From: Clostridium sp. CAG:451
GTDB taxonomy: Bacteria > Bacillota_I > Bacilli_A > RF39 > UBA660
Assembly (NCBI GenBank): GCA_000438295.1
Contig: FR901045.1
Span: 1-41,116 of the forward strand
Direction: 5' to 3'
DNA: 41,116 bases
Within the stretch, counting starts at the first letter, position 1; each line of letters starts with the position of its first letter. The notes beneath the pieces are model-generated. The model saw only the letters and a program-made list of their open reading frames with translations, was not told the origin of the DNA and made no database searches. Made by a program: the position numbers and the translations under genes. Below, one piece after another: positions 7,429-15,754 of this stretch.

Positions 7429-10400
7429 ATGAACCTTATTGATAATTTATTTTCAGATTTATCTTTTAAATCAGTTTCTTTAGACAATATGTCTGAAGAA
7501 CTTTTTGCAATGTATGTATGGCAAATATTGAATAAAAAGAATAAAAACATCTTATTAGTAACTTCTAATTTAATTGAAGCAAATAAATTATTTCAAAAAA
7601 TAAGTCTTTATACAAACGATGCTTATTTATTTCCAATGGATGACTTTTTAACGAGTGAAGCTATTGCTATATCACCTGATTTACTTATCACTAGACTGGA
7701 AACTTTAAAAGCTATACAAAATGATAAGCCACTAATTGTAATTACACATTTAATGGGATACTTACATTTTTTACCAAATAAAAAAATATATAAAGATAAT
7801 ATACTAACTATATCAACGGACATGGAAATTTCACATAAAACCTTAATAGAAAAATTGCAATTATTAGGTTATAAAAGAGAAACAATTGTAACAAAGACTG
7901 GTGAATTGGGAGTTCGTGGCTTTATAATAGACCTGTTTCCCCTGGGAGAAAGTCATCCTATCAGATTAGAATTTTTTGGAGATACTATTGAATCCATTAG
8001 ATCTTTTGATGAAAATACACAAAGGTCGTTGGAGCATCTAGATAAAATAACTATCTATCCTTGTACTGAATTTTTAGTTGATACACCATTAGATGAAGAT
8101 GAACCACCAAAGCCACTAGATAACTATATAAAAGTTGATTCAATACAAGACTACTTAACAGATTCAGTAACTATATATAAAGATCCAAGTTCAATAAAGA
8201 CTGTATATGAAAACATAGTAACAGATGTAAAAAATTATACAGAAGAAAAGAATATAAAAACCACTAGGTTTTTCTTTCCTTATAAAGAAAAATACCAGGA
8301 AGATGCTATTTCTTATTTTTCTATTGATAGTGCTATAGAATCTAAAAAAGAAATCATTTCCTTTAATACTAAAAATCCACCTCAATTTTATGAAGATACA
8401 GAATCTATTGAGAAGTACTTATCAGAATCTTTGATGCATTCTAAGACCATAATAATTTCTTTAAAAGATTATCAGAAGAAAAGTTTAATGAATAAATTGA
8501 ATCTTCCTTCTATTGATACTAATTTAACAAATATAGAATTAGGAAAAATAAACTATATATCACTAGAAATGGAAGAGGGATTTATTTATAAAGATTATAT
8601 ATTCCTAACTGCAAATGAATTGTTTCAAAAGAAAACTATTAATAAAAAGTATAAAACTAACTTTAAATATGGTAGTAAAATCACTGATATAAATAAACTT
8701 GAAATAGGTGATTATGTTGTTCATCAGAGTTGTGGAATAGGTATATATAATGGTTTAAAGACTTTAAAACAAGGGGAACAATTAAAAGACTATGTTGAAG
8801 TATTATATCAAGATAATGATAAACTTTATATTCCTGTAGAAAAAATAGACCTCTTATTAAAGTATTCTTCAAAAGAAGGAGTTGCCCCCAAAATATATAA
8901 GTTAGGTGGAAATCAATGGCAAAAGGTTAGAAGTAGAGTTAAGTCTAAAGTACATGATATGGCTCTTGATTTATTAAGACTTCAGTCAGAAAGAGAAAAT
9001 AGAAAAGGATTTGCTTTTTCTAAGGATGATAGTATGCAAAAAGAATTTGAAGCTAACTTTGCTTATCAACCAACAAAAGATCAATTATTAGTAACTTCTC
9101 AAATAAAAGAAGATATGGAACAACCACATCCAATGGATAGATTATTAGTAGGTGATGTAGGTTTTGGTAAAACAGAGGTAGCTTTTAGAGCCATATTTAA
9201 AGCAATACTTGATCAAAAACAAGTCTTGTTTCTATGTCCAACTACTATTTTGTCTAATCAACACTACGAAACTGCTATGCAAAGATTTGAGTCTTTTCCT
9301 ATAGAGATAGGACTACTTAATAGATTTACATCTAAGAAAGAGACTAATAGAATAATAGCTGGTTTAAAAGACGGAACAATAGACTTAGTTATTGGTACTC
9401 ATAGATTATTAAGTAATGATATTAAACCAAAAGATTTAGGATTGCTAGTAATAGATGAGGAACAACGTTTTGGAGTTAGACAAAAAGAAAAAATAAAAAT
9501 GTATAAAAGTAATATAGATGTATTAACATTAACTGCCACTCCAATACCAAGAACCCTACAAATGTCTATTACAGGTTTAAGAAGTATGTCATTAATAGAA
9601 ACGCCACCAGTTAATAGATATCCAGTTCAAACTTATGTATTACCTGTTAATAAAATACTAATTAAAGAAGCAATTAACAAAGAATTAGCTCGTAATGGAC
9701 AAGTTTTTGTACTATATAATCATGTTAGTGATATTGATGATAAAGTGACTGAAATAAGTAACTTAGTAGAAAATGCTAGAGTAATATCAGCTCATGGTCA
9801 AATGGATAAAAACGAAATAGAAGATAAAATGATGCAATTTATAAATCACGAAGCAGATGTTTTAGTATGTACTACTATAATAGAGACAGGTATAGATATT
9901 CCAAATGTAAATACACTAATTATTTTAGATGCAGACCATTTTGGACTTAGTCAGCTTTATCAAATAAGAGGTAGAGTAGGTCGTAGTAATAAAATAGCAT
10001 ATTGTTATTTAATGTATGAAGAAGGTAAAATATTAACAGAAACAGCTACAAAAAGACTAAAGGTAATAAAAGATTTCACCTCATTAGGAAGTGGCTTTGC
10101 AATTGCAACTAGGGATTTATCAATAAGAGGTGCTGGAGATATTTTAGGTAGTGAACAAGCAGGTTTCATTGATAGTGTAGGTATAGACTTATATTTAAAA
10201 ATGCTAGCAGAAGAAACTAAAAAATTAAAAGGAGAAGAAATAGAGGAAGATGAAAATACTCAACCACTGATTTCTGTATCAACGCATATTTCTGATTCCT
10301 ATGTAAAAGAGCAAGACTTAAAGATAGAAATACATAGAATAATTAATCAAATAGATAGTAAAGAATCTTTAGAAAAAACTAGACAAGAACTAGAAGATAG

Positions 10401-10698
10401 ATTTGGAAAACTTAATGAAGATATGATTATTTATATGTATGAAGAATGGTTTGAAAAATTAGTTAAAAAGTTAGATATTAAGAGAGTTCATCAGACTAAA
10501 AATACAATTGAAATTACTATTTCTGCTGGTCAGATAAAAGACGGAGAAAATTTATTTAGAACTGCTTTTAAGATAAACCCAATGTTTAGATTTAAATCTA
10601 CAAGTACTGAAGTAACTATAATACTTGATACCATAAAATTAGATAAACATCCAATATATTATCTTACAGAGTTATTATCACAGTTAAAATTAGACTAA
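7429..10698 (+). CDS. mfd: Transcription-repair coupling factor Mfd
   Basis: Mfd removes RNA polymerase stalled at lesions and recruits UvrA. The 1089-residue protein, slightly shorter than usual (about 1150-1180), has the UvrB-homologous N-terminus (GYKRETIVTKTGELGVRGFI), the RNA polymerase-interacting CarD-like domain at about 425-480 (IGDYVVHQSCGIGIYNGL), and a RecG-like translocase: Walker A GDVGFGKTE near 575, DEEQRFG, TATPIPRTLQMS, and the helicase block QIRGRVGRSNK. The C-terminal TRCF domain follows. It is co-directional with and 6 bases after pth. No internal break was seen. Confidence 0.97.
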   Translation: MNLIDNLFSDLSFKSVSLDNMSEELFAMYVWQILNKKNKNILLVTSNLIEANKLFQKISLYTNDAYLFPMDDFLTSEAIAISPDLLITRLETLKAIQNDKPLIVITHLMGYLHFLPNKKIYKDNILTISTDMEISHKTLIEKLQLLGYKRETIVTKTGELGVRGFIIDLFPLGESHPIRLEFFGDTIESIRSFDENTQRSLEHLDKITIYPCTEFLVDTPLDEDEPPKPLDNYIKVDSIQDYLTDSVTIYKDPSSIKTVYENIVTDVKNYTEEKNIKTTRFFFPYKEKYQEDAISYFSIDSAIESKKEIISFNTKNPPQFYEDTESIEKYLSESLMHSKTIIISLKDYQKKSLMNKLNLPSIDTNLTNIELGKINYISLEMEEGFIYKDYIFLTANELFQKKTINKKYKTNFKYGSKITDINKLEIGDYVVHQSCGIGIYNGLKTLKQGEQLKDYVEVLYQDNDKLYIPVEKIDLLLKYSSKEGVAPKIYKLGGNQWQKVRSRVKSKVHDMALDLLRLQSERENRKGFAFSKDDSMQKEFEANFAYQPTKDQLLVTSQIKEDMEQPHPMDRLLVGDVGFGKTEVAFRAIFKAILDQKQVLFLCPTTILSNQHYETAMQRFESFPIEIGLLNRFTSKKETNRIIAGLKDGTIDLVIGTHRLLSNDIKPKDLGLLVIDEEQRFGVRQKEKIKMYKSNIDVLTLTATPIPRTLQMSITGLRSMSLIETPPVNRYPVQTYVLPVNKILIKEAINKELARNGQVFVLYNHVSDIDDKVTEISNLVENARVISAHGQMDKNEIEDKMMQFINHEADVLVCTTIIETGIDIPNVNTLIILDADHFGLSQLYQIRGRVGRSNKIAYCYLMYEEGKILTETATKRLKVIKDFTSLGSGFAIATRDLSIRGAGDILGSEQAGFIDSVGIDLYLKMLAEETKKLKGEEIEEDENTQPLISVSTHISDSYVKEQDLKIEIHRIINQIDSKESLEKTRQELEDRFGKLNEDMIIYMYEEWFEKLVKKLDIKRVHQTKNTIEITISAGQIKDGENLFRTAFKINPMFRFKSTSTEVTIILDTIKLDKHPIYYLTELLSQLKLD

Positions 10699-10703
10699 CT
10701 ACC

Positions 10704-10732
10704 TTGACTTATTGGAAAACTATTGCTATTCT
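10704..10732 (+). promoter_or_regulatory. SigA-type promoter upstream of the 210-residue unknown gene
   Basis: TTGACT (10704-10709), 17-bp spacer, TATTCT (10727-10732), with a TG one base before the -10 (extended -10). It is among the best promoter matches in the window and gives the next gene its own transcription unit after mfd. TACCTT at 10700-10705 is complementary to AAGGTA in that gene's ribosome binding site, but only from longer read-through transcripts. Confidence 0.7.
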
Positions 10733-10760
10733 TAAATAGAAAAAGGTAAGGTATATAAAT

Positions 10761-11393
10761 ATGAAACAAGAAGAATTATTAGAGCAGCATTTATCAATCT
10801 ATTTAAACTCAATAGAAGAATTAATTAAGAATAATAGCTATTCTCTAGTGGAAGATGATTTATTACCACTATTTAAGAAGCCACCATTAGAAACGATGGA
10901 TACTATTAAACAAAAAATGCTATCATTGGGAAAACATTATCATGTGATAATTAATACTGAGCAATTAGATAGAGCATTAGAAGAATATAGAAATTCTATG
11001 CAAAAGAAAATAAAATCATTAAAAAAATATCGTGAAGACTATTTAATTAAAGACATAAGAAAAAAATCAAAAGATACTAAAGATGGAACATTTAAAATAT
11101 TAAAGAAAGATCTAACTTATCTAGATAAAAATCTAAAAAAAGAAATTAAAAATGAAATAGAAAATGATATGCAGAAATTAATAGATAATATACCAAATTT
11201 CTTCCAAATAAAGGAAATAGAAGATAAGCTTAAAAAGGATGCCACAAAGTATTTTAAGATTACTTATCCAAGAAATTTAATGGAAACTATAGATATGAAA
11301 GTTATTGTCAAAAACACAATATTGATAAATGGAGTTAATGAACAAACTGAACACTTTATCTTTGCTAAAGAAAACTCACATCTCTTTGATTAG
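10761..11393 (+). CDS. Unrecognised charged, helical cytoplasmic protein
   Basis: I do not recognise this 210-residue protein. It has no signal peptide or membrane segment and is very rich in Lys, Glu and Asp. Residues about 70-155 look like long charged helices, probably coiled coil. The C-terminal part (about 165-205, TYPRNLMETIDMKVIVKNTILINGV) looks more like beta strands. No cysteine or catalytic motif stands out. It sits between mfd and spoVT, where clostridia often have a PrsA-type foldase, but no PPIase motif or lipobox is present. It has its own strong promoter and a terminator overlapping its stop codon, so it is a monocistronic unit. Confidence 0.75.
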   Translation: MKQEELLEQHLSIYLNSIEELIKNNSYSLVEDDLLPLFKKPPLETMDTIKQKMLSLGKHYHVIINTEQLDRALEEYRNSMQKKIKSLKKYREDYLIKDIRKKSKDTKDGTFKILKKDLTYLDKNLKKEIKNEIENDMQKLIDNIPNFFQIKEIEDKLKKDATKYFKITYPRNLMETIDMKVIVKNTILINGVNEQTEHFIFAKENSHLFD

Positions 11394-11403
11394 AGATGTT
11401 TTC
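11378..11403 (+). terminator. Intrinsic terminator overlapping the end of the unknown gene
   Basis: Stem ACATCTC (11378-11384) pairs perfectly with GAGATGT (11393-11399) across an 8-base loop, followed by TTT. The stop codon TAG (11391-11393) lies in the loop and stem, so the last codons double as the terminator arm. The T-run is short. Confidence 0.65.
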
Positions 11404-11526
11404 ATTTGGAAATAATTACCACATAAAAAACTATCTTCTACTGTATATAATAATAATATATAGCTTTTAATAGTATAAAATGGGCAAAACTTGGGAGAAT
11501 ACTACTAGAAAAGAAGGGAGCATTTT

Positions 11527-12072
11527 ATGAAATCAACAGGCGTAGTAAGAAGAATAGATGATTTAGGGAGAATTGTATTACCAAAAGAAATTAGAAAAAC
11601 ATTACGCATTAGAGAAGGTGAATCCTTAGAAATATATACTAATGGCGAAGAAATAGTTTTAAAAAAATTTACATCATCATCAGATTTAAAAGAAATATCA
11701 CAGAATTTAATTGATACCATAACTAATACAATTAAGAATAGTATCCTTGTAGCAGATCGTGATAATATTATTGCTGGAAGTGGTCCATTAAAAAAGGAAT
11801 TTATTAGTAAACATATTTCAAGCGAATTAGAAAATATATTGCTCAATAATGAAAAAACTAGTAAGTATAGTGTTGAATATAAAGAAATAATAGAATCAGA
11901 TAATAAGTCTAATAAAATATTTGATTACTTAGTGAATCCTATTCTGTCAGAGGGAGAAGTTATTGGTTTAATACTAATAATAGATGTACATACAGGAAAA
12001 ATGTTTAGTGAAGAACAAGAACATATGGCTCAAATAATTTCACAATTTTTAGAAAAATATCTTGAAGAGTGA
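11527..12072 (+). CDS. spoVT: Stage V sporulation regulator SpoVT
   Basis: A 181-residue AbrB-superfamily transcription factor. The N-terminal swapped-hairpin DNA-binding domain is nearly canonical (KSTGVVRRIDDLGRIVLPKE, then IRKTLRIREGESLEIYTNGE). The rest (about 55-180) fits the SpoVT GAF-like domain (ILVADRDNIIAGSGPLKK and SEGEVIGLILIIDV). Full length and the GAF region separate it from short AbrB proteins. In B. subtilis SpoVT modulates sigma-G-dependent genes late in the forespore. The mfd-(x)-spoVT order is conserved. AATACTA at 11498-11504 resembles a sigma-G -10 (CATACTA), but the -35 match is poor, so this is only a hint. The ribosome binding site is AAGAAGGGAG. Confidence 0.92.
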   Translation: MKSTGVVRRIDDLGRIVLPKEIRKTLRIREGESLEIYTNGEEIVLKKFTSSSDLKEISQNLIDTITNTIKNSILVADRDNIIAGSGPLKKEFISKHISSELENILLNNEKTSKYSVEYKEIIESDNKSNKIFDYLVNPILSEGEVIGLILIIDVHTGKMFSEEQEHMAQIISQFLEKYLEE

Positions 12073-12102
12073 ATAAATTTATGATAAAGTAAATCTGTTA
12101 AA

Positions 12103-12334
12103 AACATTGATGGAGAGGCAAATAGAATCTTTTGGTAATAGAGACTTCGGTTGGTGGAAAAGAAGCAAAAAAGACTATATTGTTATGGCTCTTGAGTTAT
12201 TATATCGATATGTAGGTATAATCGTTATTGAAACGTTATTTCAAATAAGATGTGCAAGTTATTGTGAACAAAGGTGGTACCGCGGAAACATTTCGTCCTT
12301 TGGACAGTAACTTTTTTATTTTCTAAGGAGGAAA
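12103..12334 (+). promoter_or_regulatory. T-box leader (tRNA-Met sensing) of metS
   Basis: The hallmark T-box sequence is present: GAACAAAGGTGGTACCGCG (12266-12284), whose TGGT bulge pairs with the uncharged tRNA acceptor end. Upstream, Stem I shows the distal-loop motif CGGTTGGTGG (about 12149-12158) and base pairing of GAGAG (12112-12116) with CTCTT (12190-12194). Next to that stem is an ATG (12185-12187), the expected methionine specifier. AAAGG (12270-12274) can pair with CCTTT (12297-12301) as the tRNA-stabilised helix. No standard terminator pairing with CGTCCTTT is present. Instead TTTCGTCCTT (12291-12300) can pair, 9 of 10 bases, with AAGGAGGAAA (12325-12334), covering the metS ribosome binding site. 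Confidence 0.9.
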
Positions 12335-12339
12335 AAATT

Positions 12340-13860
12340 ATGGAAAAATATTACATTAGTACAGCAATCACATATACTTCAGGTAAACCACATATAGGAA
12401 ATACTTATGAGATAGTCTTAGCAGATGCAATTGCAAGATACAAAAGACTTAAAGGATATGATGTCTACTTTCAAACTGGTACAGATGAACATGGTCAAAA
12501 AGTAGAAGAGAAAGCAAAGAAAGAAGGCAAAACACCTCAAGAATTTACTGATGAAGTAGCTAGTGAAATAAAAAGAATCTGGGATTTAATGAATACTAGC
12601 TATGATAAATTTGTTAGAACTACTGATAAAGAACATGAAAAGATAGTTCAAAATATCTTTCAGAAATTATATGATCAAGGTGATATTTATTTAGGTGAAT
12701 ATGAAGGTTGGTATTGTCTTCCTTGTGAATCATTTTTTACTGATAGTCAATTAATAGATGGTCATTGTCCTGATTGTGGTAGAGAGGTTAAAAAGTCTAA
12801 AGAAGAAGCTTATTTCTTTAAAATGAGCAAATATCAAAAGAGATTGGAAGAATACATAGAAACACACCCTCATTTTATAGAACCTGAATCTAGAAAAAAT
12901 GAAATGATTCAAAACTTCTTAAAACCAGGATTGCAAGATTTATGTGTTTCAAGAACAACATTTAAATGGGGAATACCTGTTCCTTTTGATACAAAGCATG
13001 TTATTTATGTTTGGATTGATGCTTTAACAAACTATATAACCTTCTTAGGTTATGATACTAAATCTCAAAGTGAAAACTTTAAGAAGTACTGGCCAGCTAA
13101 TCTTCATTTAATTGGTAAAGATATTTTAAGATTCCATACTATCTATTGGCCTATTATCTTAATGGCTTTAGATTTACCATTACCAGATAAAGTATTTGGA
13201 CATCCTTGGTTACTAATGGGAAATGATAAAATGAGTAAGAGTAAAGGAAATGTTTTATATGCTGATGATTTGGTAGAAAAGTTTGGTGTAGATACAGTTC
13301 GCTATTATTTACTTCATGAAATACCTTTTGCTCAAGATGGTAATATTACAAACGAATTGTTAGTAAGCAAACATAACTCTGATTTAGCTAATATTTTAGG
13401 TAATCTAGTTAATAGAACTTTGACTATGGCCATTAAATACTTTGATGGAGAAGTAACTAATAAAAATGTTAGGGAATCATTAGATAATGAATTTGTTACT
13501 AAAATAAATAAGTTAGATAAAGAAGTTGAAAAAGCAATGGACGACTTACAAATAGCAAGTGCAATTAGCGAAATATTTGAAGTGTTAAGAAGCAGCAATA
13601 AATATATAGATGATACCACTCCTTGGGTTTTAGCCAAAGATGATACTAAGAAAGATAGATTAGAAACGGTAATATATAATCTATTAGAGTCAATTAGAAT
13701 TTGTGGTAGATTACTATATCCATATCTACCAGATACAAGTAATTCTATATTAGAACAATTAAATACTACGGATAAAGATTTAATATATAAAGATAATAAT
13801 ATTTATAAAGTTAATAAACCATCAATTCTATTTGAAAGATTAGATATAAATAACTTGTAA
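12340..13860 (+). CDS. metS: Methionyl-tRNA synthetase, short form without C-terminal tRNA-binding domain
   Basis: Class I synthetase charging tRNA-Met. The 506-residue protein has the HIGH-type motif KPHIGNTYE (17-25), GTDEHGQK, zinc-finger cysteines in the CLPCESFF and CPDCGRE blocks, and KMSKSKGNV near 297-305. The true start is ATG 12340 after TAAGGAGGAAA; longer reading frames run back through the T-box RNA. It ends after the anticodon-binding helical domain. The EMAP/Trbp111-like tRNA-binding domain found on B. subtilis MetS (about 660 aa) is missing, while one appears on LysRS at 30327. tatD follows, as in B. subtilis, after one small gene. Confidence 0.96.
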   Translation: MEKYYISTAITYTSGKPHIGNTYEIVLADAIARYKRLKGYDVYFQTGTDEHGQKVEEKAKKEGKTPQEFTDEVASEIKRIWDLMNTSYDKFVRTTDKEHEKIVQNIFQKLYDQGDIYLGEYEGWYCLPCESFFTDSQLIDGHCPDCGREVKKSKEEAYFFKMSKYQKRLEEYIETHPHFIEPESRKNEMIQNFLKPGLQDLCVSRTTFKWGIPVPFDTKHVIYVWIDALTNYITFLGYDTKSQSENFKKYWPANLHLIGKDILRFHTIYWPIILMALDLPLPDKVFGHPWLLMGNDKMSKSKGNVLYADDLVEKFGVDTVRYYLLHEIPFAQDGNITNELLVSKHNSDLANILGNLVNRTLTMAIKYFDGEVTNKNVRESLDNEFVTKINKLDKEVEKAMDDLQIASAISEIFEVLRSSNKYIDDTTPWVLAKDDTKKDRLETVIYNLLESIRICGRLLYPYLPDTSNSILEQLNTTDKDLIYKDNNIYKVNKPSILFERLDINNL

Positions 13861-13916
13861 AAATATTGTCAAGTAGAAAAATAAATTAAAAAACTATATT
13901 TATTTTTCATCAAAAT

Positions 13917-13934
13917 ATGATATATTCGTATCAT
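13917..13934. promoter_or_regulatory. Operator-like inverted repeat upstream of the small membrane gene
   Basis: ATGATA (13917-13922), 6-base spacer, TATCAT (13929-13934). The dyad overlaps a possible -10 (TATATT, 13921-13926) in the 111-base gap between metS and the next gene. No clear -35 is present. It could be a repressor site or chance in AT-rich DNA. Confidence 0.25.
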
Positions 13935-13971
13935 GTGGTTGTAGTAAGAAGTATAGAAAGAGGTTACTTTT

Positions 13972-14157
13972 ATGGATGAAGCTACGGGAGTAGGAATATG
14001 TCATTTAGCATTCATATTACTCTATCTTGGAGTTGTTTTTACAGCAATAACAGAACGTAATATGTTAGATATATCTTATGCAATATTTCTATCAATTTAT
14101 TTCGTAAGAATATACATTTATAAGAGAAAAAGTAAAAATAGTTTGCTAAATAGGTAG
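13972..14157 (+). CDS. Small two-helix membrane protein, function unknown
   Basis: A 61-residue protein with two predicted membrane helices (about 9-27 and 32-50) and a very basic C-terminus (YIYKRKSKNSLLNR), predicting cytoplasmic placement of the tail. No family is recognised. The ribosome binding site is AGAGGTTACTTTT before ATG. It lies alone between metS and tatD, genes that are adjacent in B. subtilis, so it is an insertion into that pair. A possible weak hairpin overlaps its 3' end. Confidence 0.6.
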   Translation: MDEATGVGICHLAFILLYLGVVFTAITERNMLDISYAIFLSIYFVRIYIYKRKSKNSLLNR

Positions 14158-14170
14158 ACTATTTTCTTTT
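14135..14170 (+). terminator. Weak terminator-like hairpin between the small membrane gene and tatD
   Basis: AAAATAGT (14135-14142) pairs perfectly with ACTATTTT (14158-14165) across a 15-base loop, followed by CTTTT. The stem is nearly all A-T and the T-run is interrupted, so any termination would be partial. Confidence 0.35.
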
Positions 14171-14183
14171 AGGAGGAATAAAG

Positions 14184-14939
14184 ATGTTTATAGATACACA
14201 TTGTCACTTAAGTAAAAAAGATTATGAAGATATTTCTAAAGTTATAGAAGATAATAGAAATGCTAATGTTTTAAGAATGATCATATCCGGTTGTACTAGG
14301 GAAGATTTTGATGAAACTATAGAGATAATTAGTAATTATCCTGATGTTTATGCAACTATTGGTTATCATCCAGAGGAAGCAGACAATATTAAAAAACAAG
14401 ATTTAATTAAGTTAGAAGAGTTATTAACTCAAGAAAAAATAGTTGGTATAGGTGAAATTGGCCTAGATTATCATTATTCATCTGAAAATAAAGAAAAACA
14501 GCAACAACTATTTGAATATCAGCTTTCTTTAGCAGAAAAATATAGTCTTCCGGTAGTAATTCATACAAGAGATGCTACTAATGATACTATTAACATTCTA
14601 AAGAAACATAATGTAAAAGGAATTATTCATTGCTTTAGTGGTAGTTATGAAACCGCTTGTCAGTATATAAATATGGGATTTTTGTTGGGAATAGGCGGAG
14701 TGATTACTTTTAAGAATTGTCACTTAAAAGAAACTGTAAAGAAGTTGTCTTTAAAAAATATTGTTTTAGAAACTGATAGTCCTTATTTGGCACCAGTTCC
14801 ATATAGAGGAAAAATTAATTCATCTAAGAATATTCCTGTAATAGCAGAGTTTTTAGCCAAAGAGTTAGAACAAAATGTAAATAGCATAGAAAAAATAACT
14901 GAAGAAAATACAAAATCACTGTTTACAAGATTAAAATAA
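14184..14939 (+). CDS. tatD: TatD-family metal-dependent DNase
   Basis: A 251-residue TIM-barrel hydrolase. Metal ligands are visible: H-x-H in FIDTHCHLS (H6, H8), the glutamate in GIGEIGLDYHY, the histidine of VIHTRDA, the histidine of IIHCFSG, and the aspartate in LETDSPYLAPVPYRGK. TatD proteins are exo/endonucleases implicated in DNA repair and turnover. The ribosome binding site is TAGGAGGAATAAAG. metS-tatD synteny matches B. subtilis. Downstream, the usual yabE and rnmV are replaced by the fibre locus. Confidence 0.95.
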   Translation: MFIDTHCHLSKKDYEDISKVIEDNRNANVLRMIISGCTREDFDETIEIISNYPDVYATIGYHPEEADNIKKQDLIKLEELLTQEKIVGIGEIGLDYHYSSENKEKQQQLFEYQLSLAEKYSLPVVIHTRDATNDTINILKKHNVKGIIHCFSGSYETACQYINMGFLLGIGGVITFKNCHLKETVKKLSLKNIVLETDSPYLAPVPYRGKINSSKNIPVIAEFLAKELEQNVNSIEKITEENTKSLFTRLK

Positions 14940-14954
14940 AAGTTAAAAAACAAC

Positions 14955-14983
14955 TTGCTTTCCACTTTTACCTATGCTATATT
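14955..14983 (+). promoter_or_regulatory. SigA-type promoter of fibre subunit 1
   Basis: TTGCTT (14955-14960), 17-bp spacer, TATATT (14978-14983). A strong AAAGGAGG ribosome binding site follows. The downstream leader, GGAGGTTAGACAA then GATGAA, is shared with the promoter of the next subunit gene. Confidence 0.6.
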
Positions 14984-15009
14984 TGTATTGTAAAGGAGGT
15001 TAGACAAGG

Positions 15010-15645
15010 ATGAACAATAACAATTCATCAAAGCAGATTCTATTATCTGTATTAGGAGTTGCAATTTTAGTAGTAGCAGTAGTAGGTATTTCATTCGCCG
15101 CATTTAGTTATTCTAAAACAGGAGAAAAAGAAAATACTATCACAACTGGTACTATTACAATGAGTTATACTGAAAATACCAATGGTATTGCCATAACTGA
15201 TGCACTACCTATTGAAGATTCTACAGGAATAGCTTTAAAGGGTGAAAATAATTACTTTGATTTTACAGTTGATGCTAAAGTAGCAGGAACAACAACTATT
15301 AATTACGTAATTACTGCTGTAGAAGACGAAGATTTAAGTACTCTTCCAAATACCGGAGTTAAAGTTTATTTAACAAAACGTGTTGGTACTAGCGATAGTG
15401 CAACAGAAACAGCTGAAAGTAATTACCCTCAGAAAGTTAGTGAGTTAACAAAAACTGTAGCAGGAAATGATGCTGGAGCACCAGCAGACCAATATATTTT
15501 AAAAACTGGTACTATTACTGCTAACACTACTGATTATTATCGTTTAAGAATGTGGGTTTCAAATGACTATTCTGAGAACGGACAGATTACTTCAAAGAAA
15601 TATGTTTTAAAAGTTAATGTTTATGGTGCTGCAAAAGCTCAATAG
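15010..15645 (+). CDS. TasA/camelysin-like surface fibre subunit 1 (SipW-type signal peptide)
   Basis: A 211-residue secreted protein. The N-terminus is a SipW-dependent signal peptide: polar NNNNSSKQ, hydrophobic ILLSVLGVAILVVAVVGISFAA (about 10-31), then FSYSKTGEKENTITTGTITM, the hallmark linker of TasA/CalY proteins. The mature part is beta-rich with Thr and Val and no cysteine. Near the C-terminus is YRLRMWVSND, shared with the paralogues, and the end is NVYGAAKAQ. By family it should be exported, trimmed by the SipW-like peptidase at 17208 and assembled into extracellular or biofilm fibres. It has its own promoter and terminator. The polymer role is inferred. Confidence 0.8.
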   Translation: MNNNNSSKQILLSVLGVAILVVAVVGISFAAFSYSKTGEKENTITTGTITMSYTENTNGIAITDALPIEDSTGIALKGENNYFDFTVDAKVAGTTTINYVITAVEDEDLSTLPNTGVKVYLTKRVGTSDSATETAESNYPQKVSELTKTVAGNDAGAPADQYILKTGTITANTTDYYRLRMWVSNDYSENGQITSKKYVLKVNVYGAAKAQ

Positions 15646-15655
15646 ATTGACTATT

Positions 15656-15686
15656 AAAGTGTCTAATTTCTGACACTTTTTCTTTT
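15656..15686 (+). terminator. Intrinsic terminator after fibre subunit 1
   Basis: AAAGTGTC (15656-15663) pairs perfectly with GACACTTT (15672-15679), loop TAATTTCT, followed by TTCTTTT. The stem sequence is the same as in the terminator after subunit 2. Confidence 0.88.
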
Positions 15687-15699
15687 GTTAAAAAAAAAC

Positions 15700-15728
15700 T
15701 TGTTAAAATGTACAAATATGTGTTATCT
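15700..15728 (+). promoter_or_regulatory. SigA-type promoter of fibre subunit 2
   Basis: TTGTTA (15700-15705), 17-bp spacer, TTATCT (15723-15728). It is followed by ATTGTAAGGAGGTTAGACAA, almost identical to the leader of subunit 1, showing that the duplication included the regulatory region. Confidence 0.5.
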
Positions 15729-15754
15729 TTATATTGTAAGGAGGTTAGACAAAG

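Noticed and set aside
11472..11504. Sigma-G promoter for spoVT
   Set aside because: The -10 (AATACTA) is good but the -35 matches the TGAATA consensus in only about half the positions, so it is mentioned in the gene entry and not listed as a feature.
12107..12310. Short open frame and a longer metS start running through the leader
   Set aside because: They read across T-box RNA structure; the metS ribosome binding site and ATG at 12340 are clear and the HIGH motif spacing fits that start.
12296..12317. GTCC-TTT-GGAC as the T-box terminator
   Set aside because: Only four base pairs with a 3-base loop, and six bases separate it from the T-run; too weak to accept as a canonical terminator.
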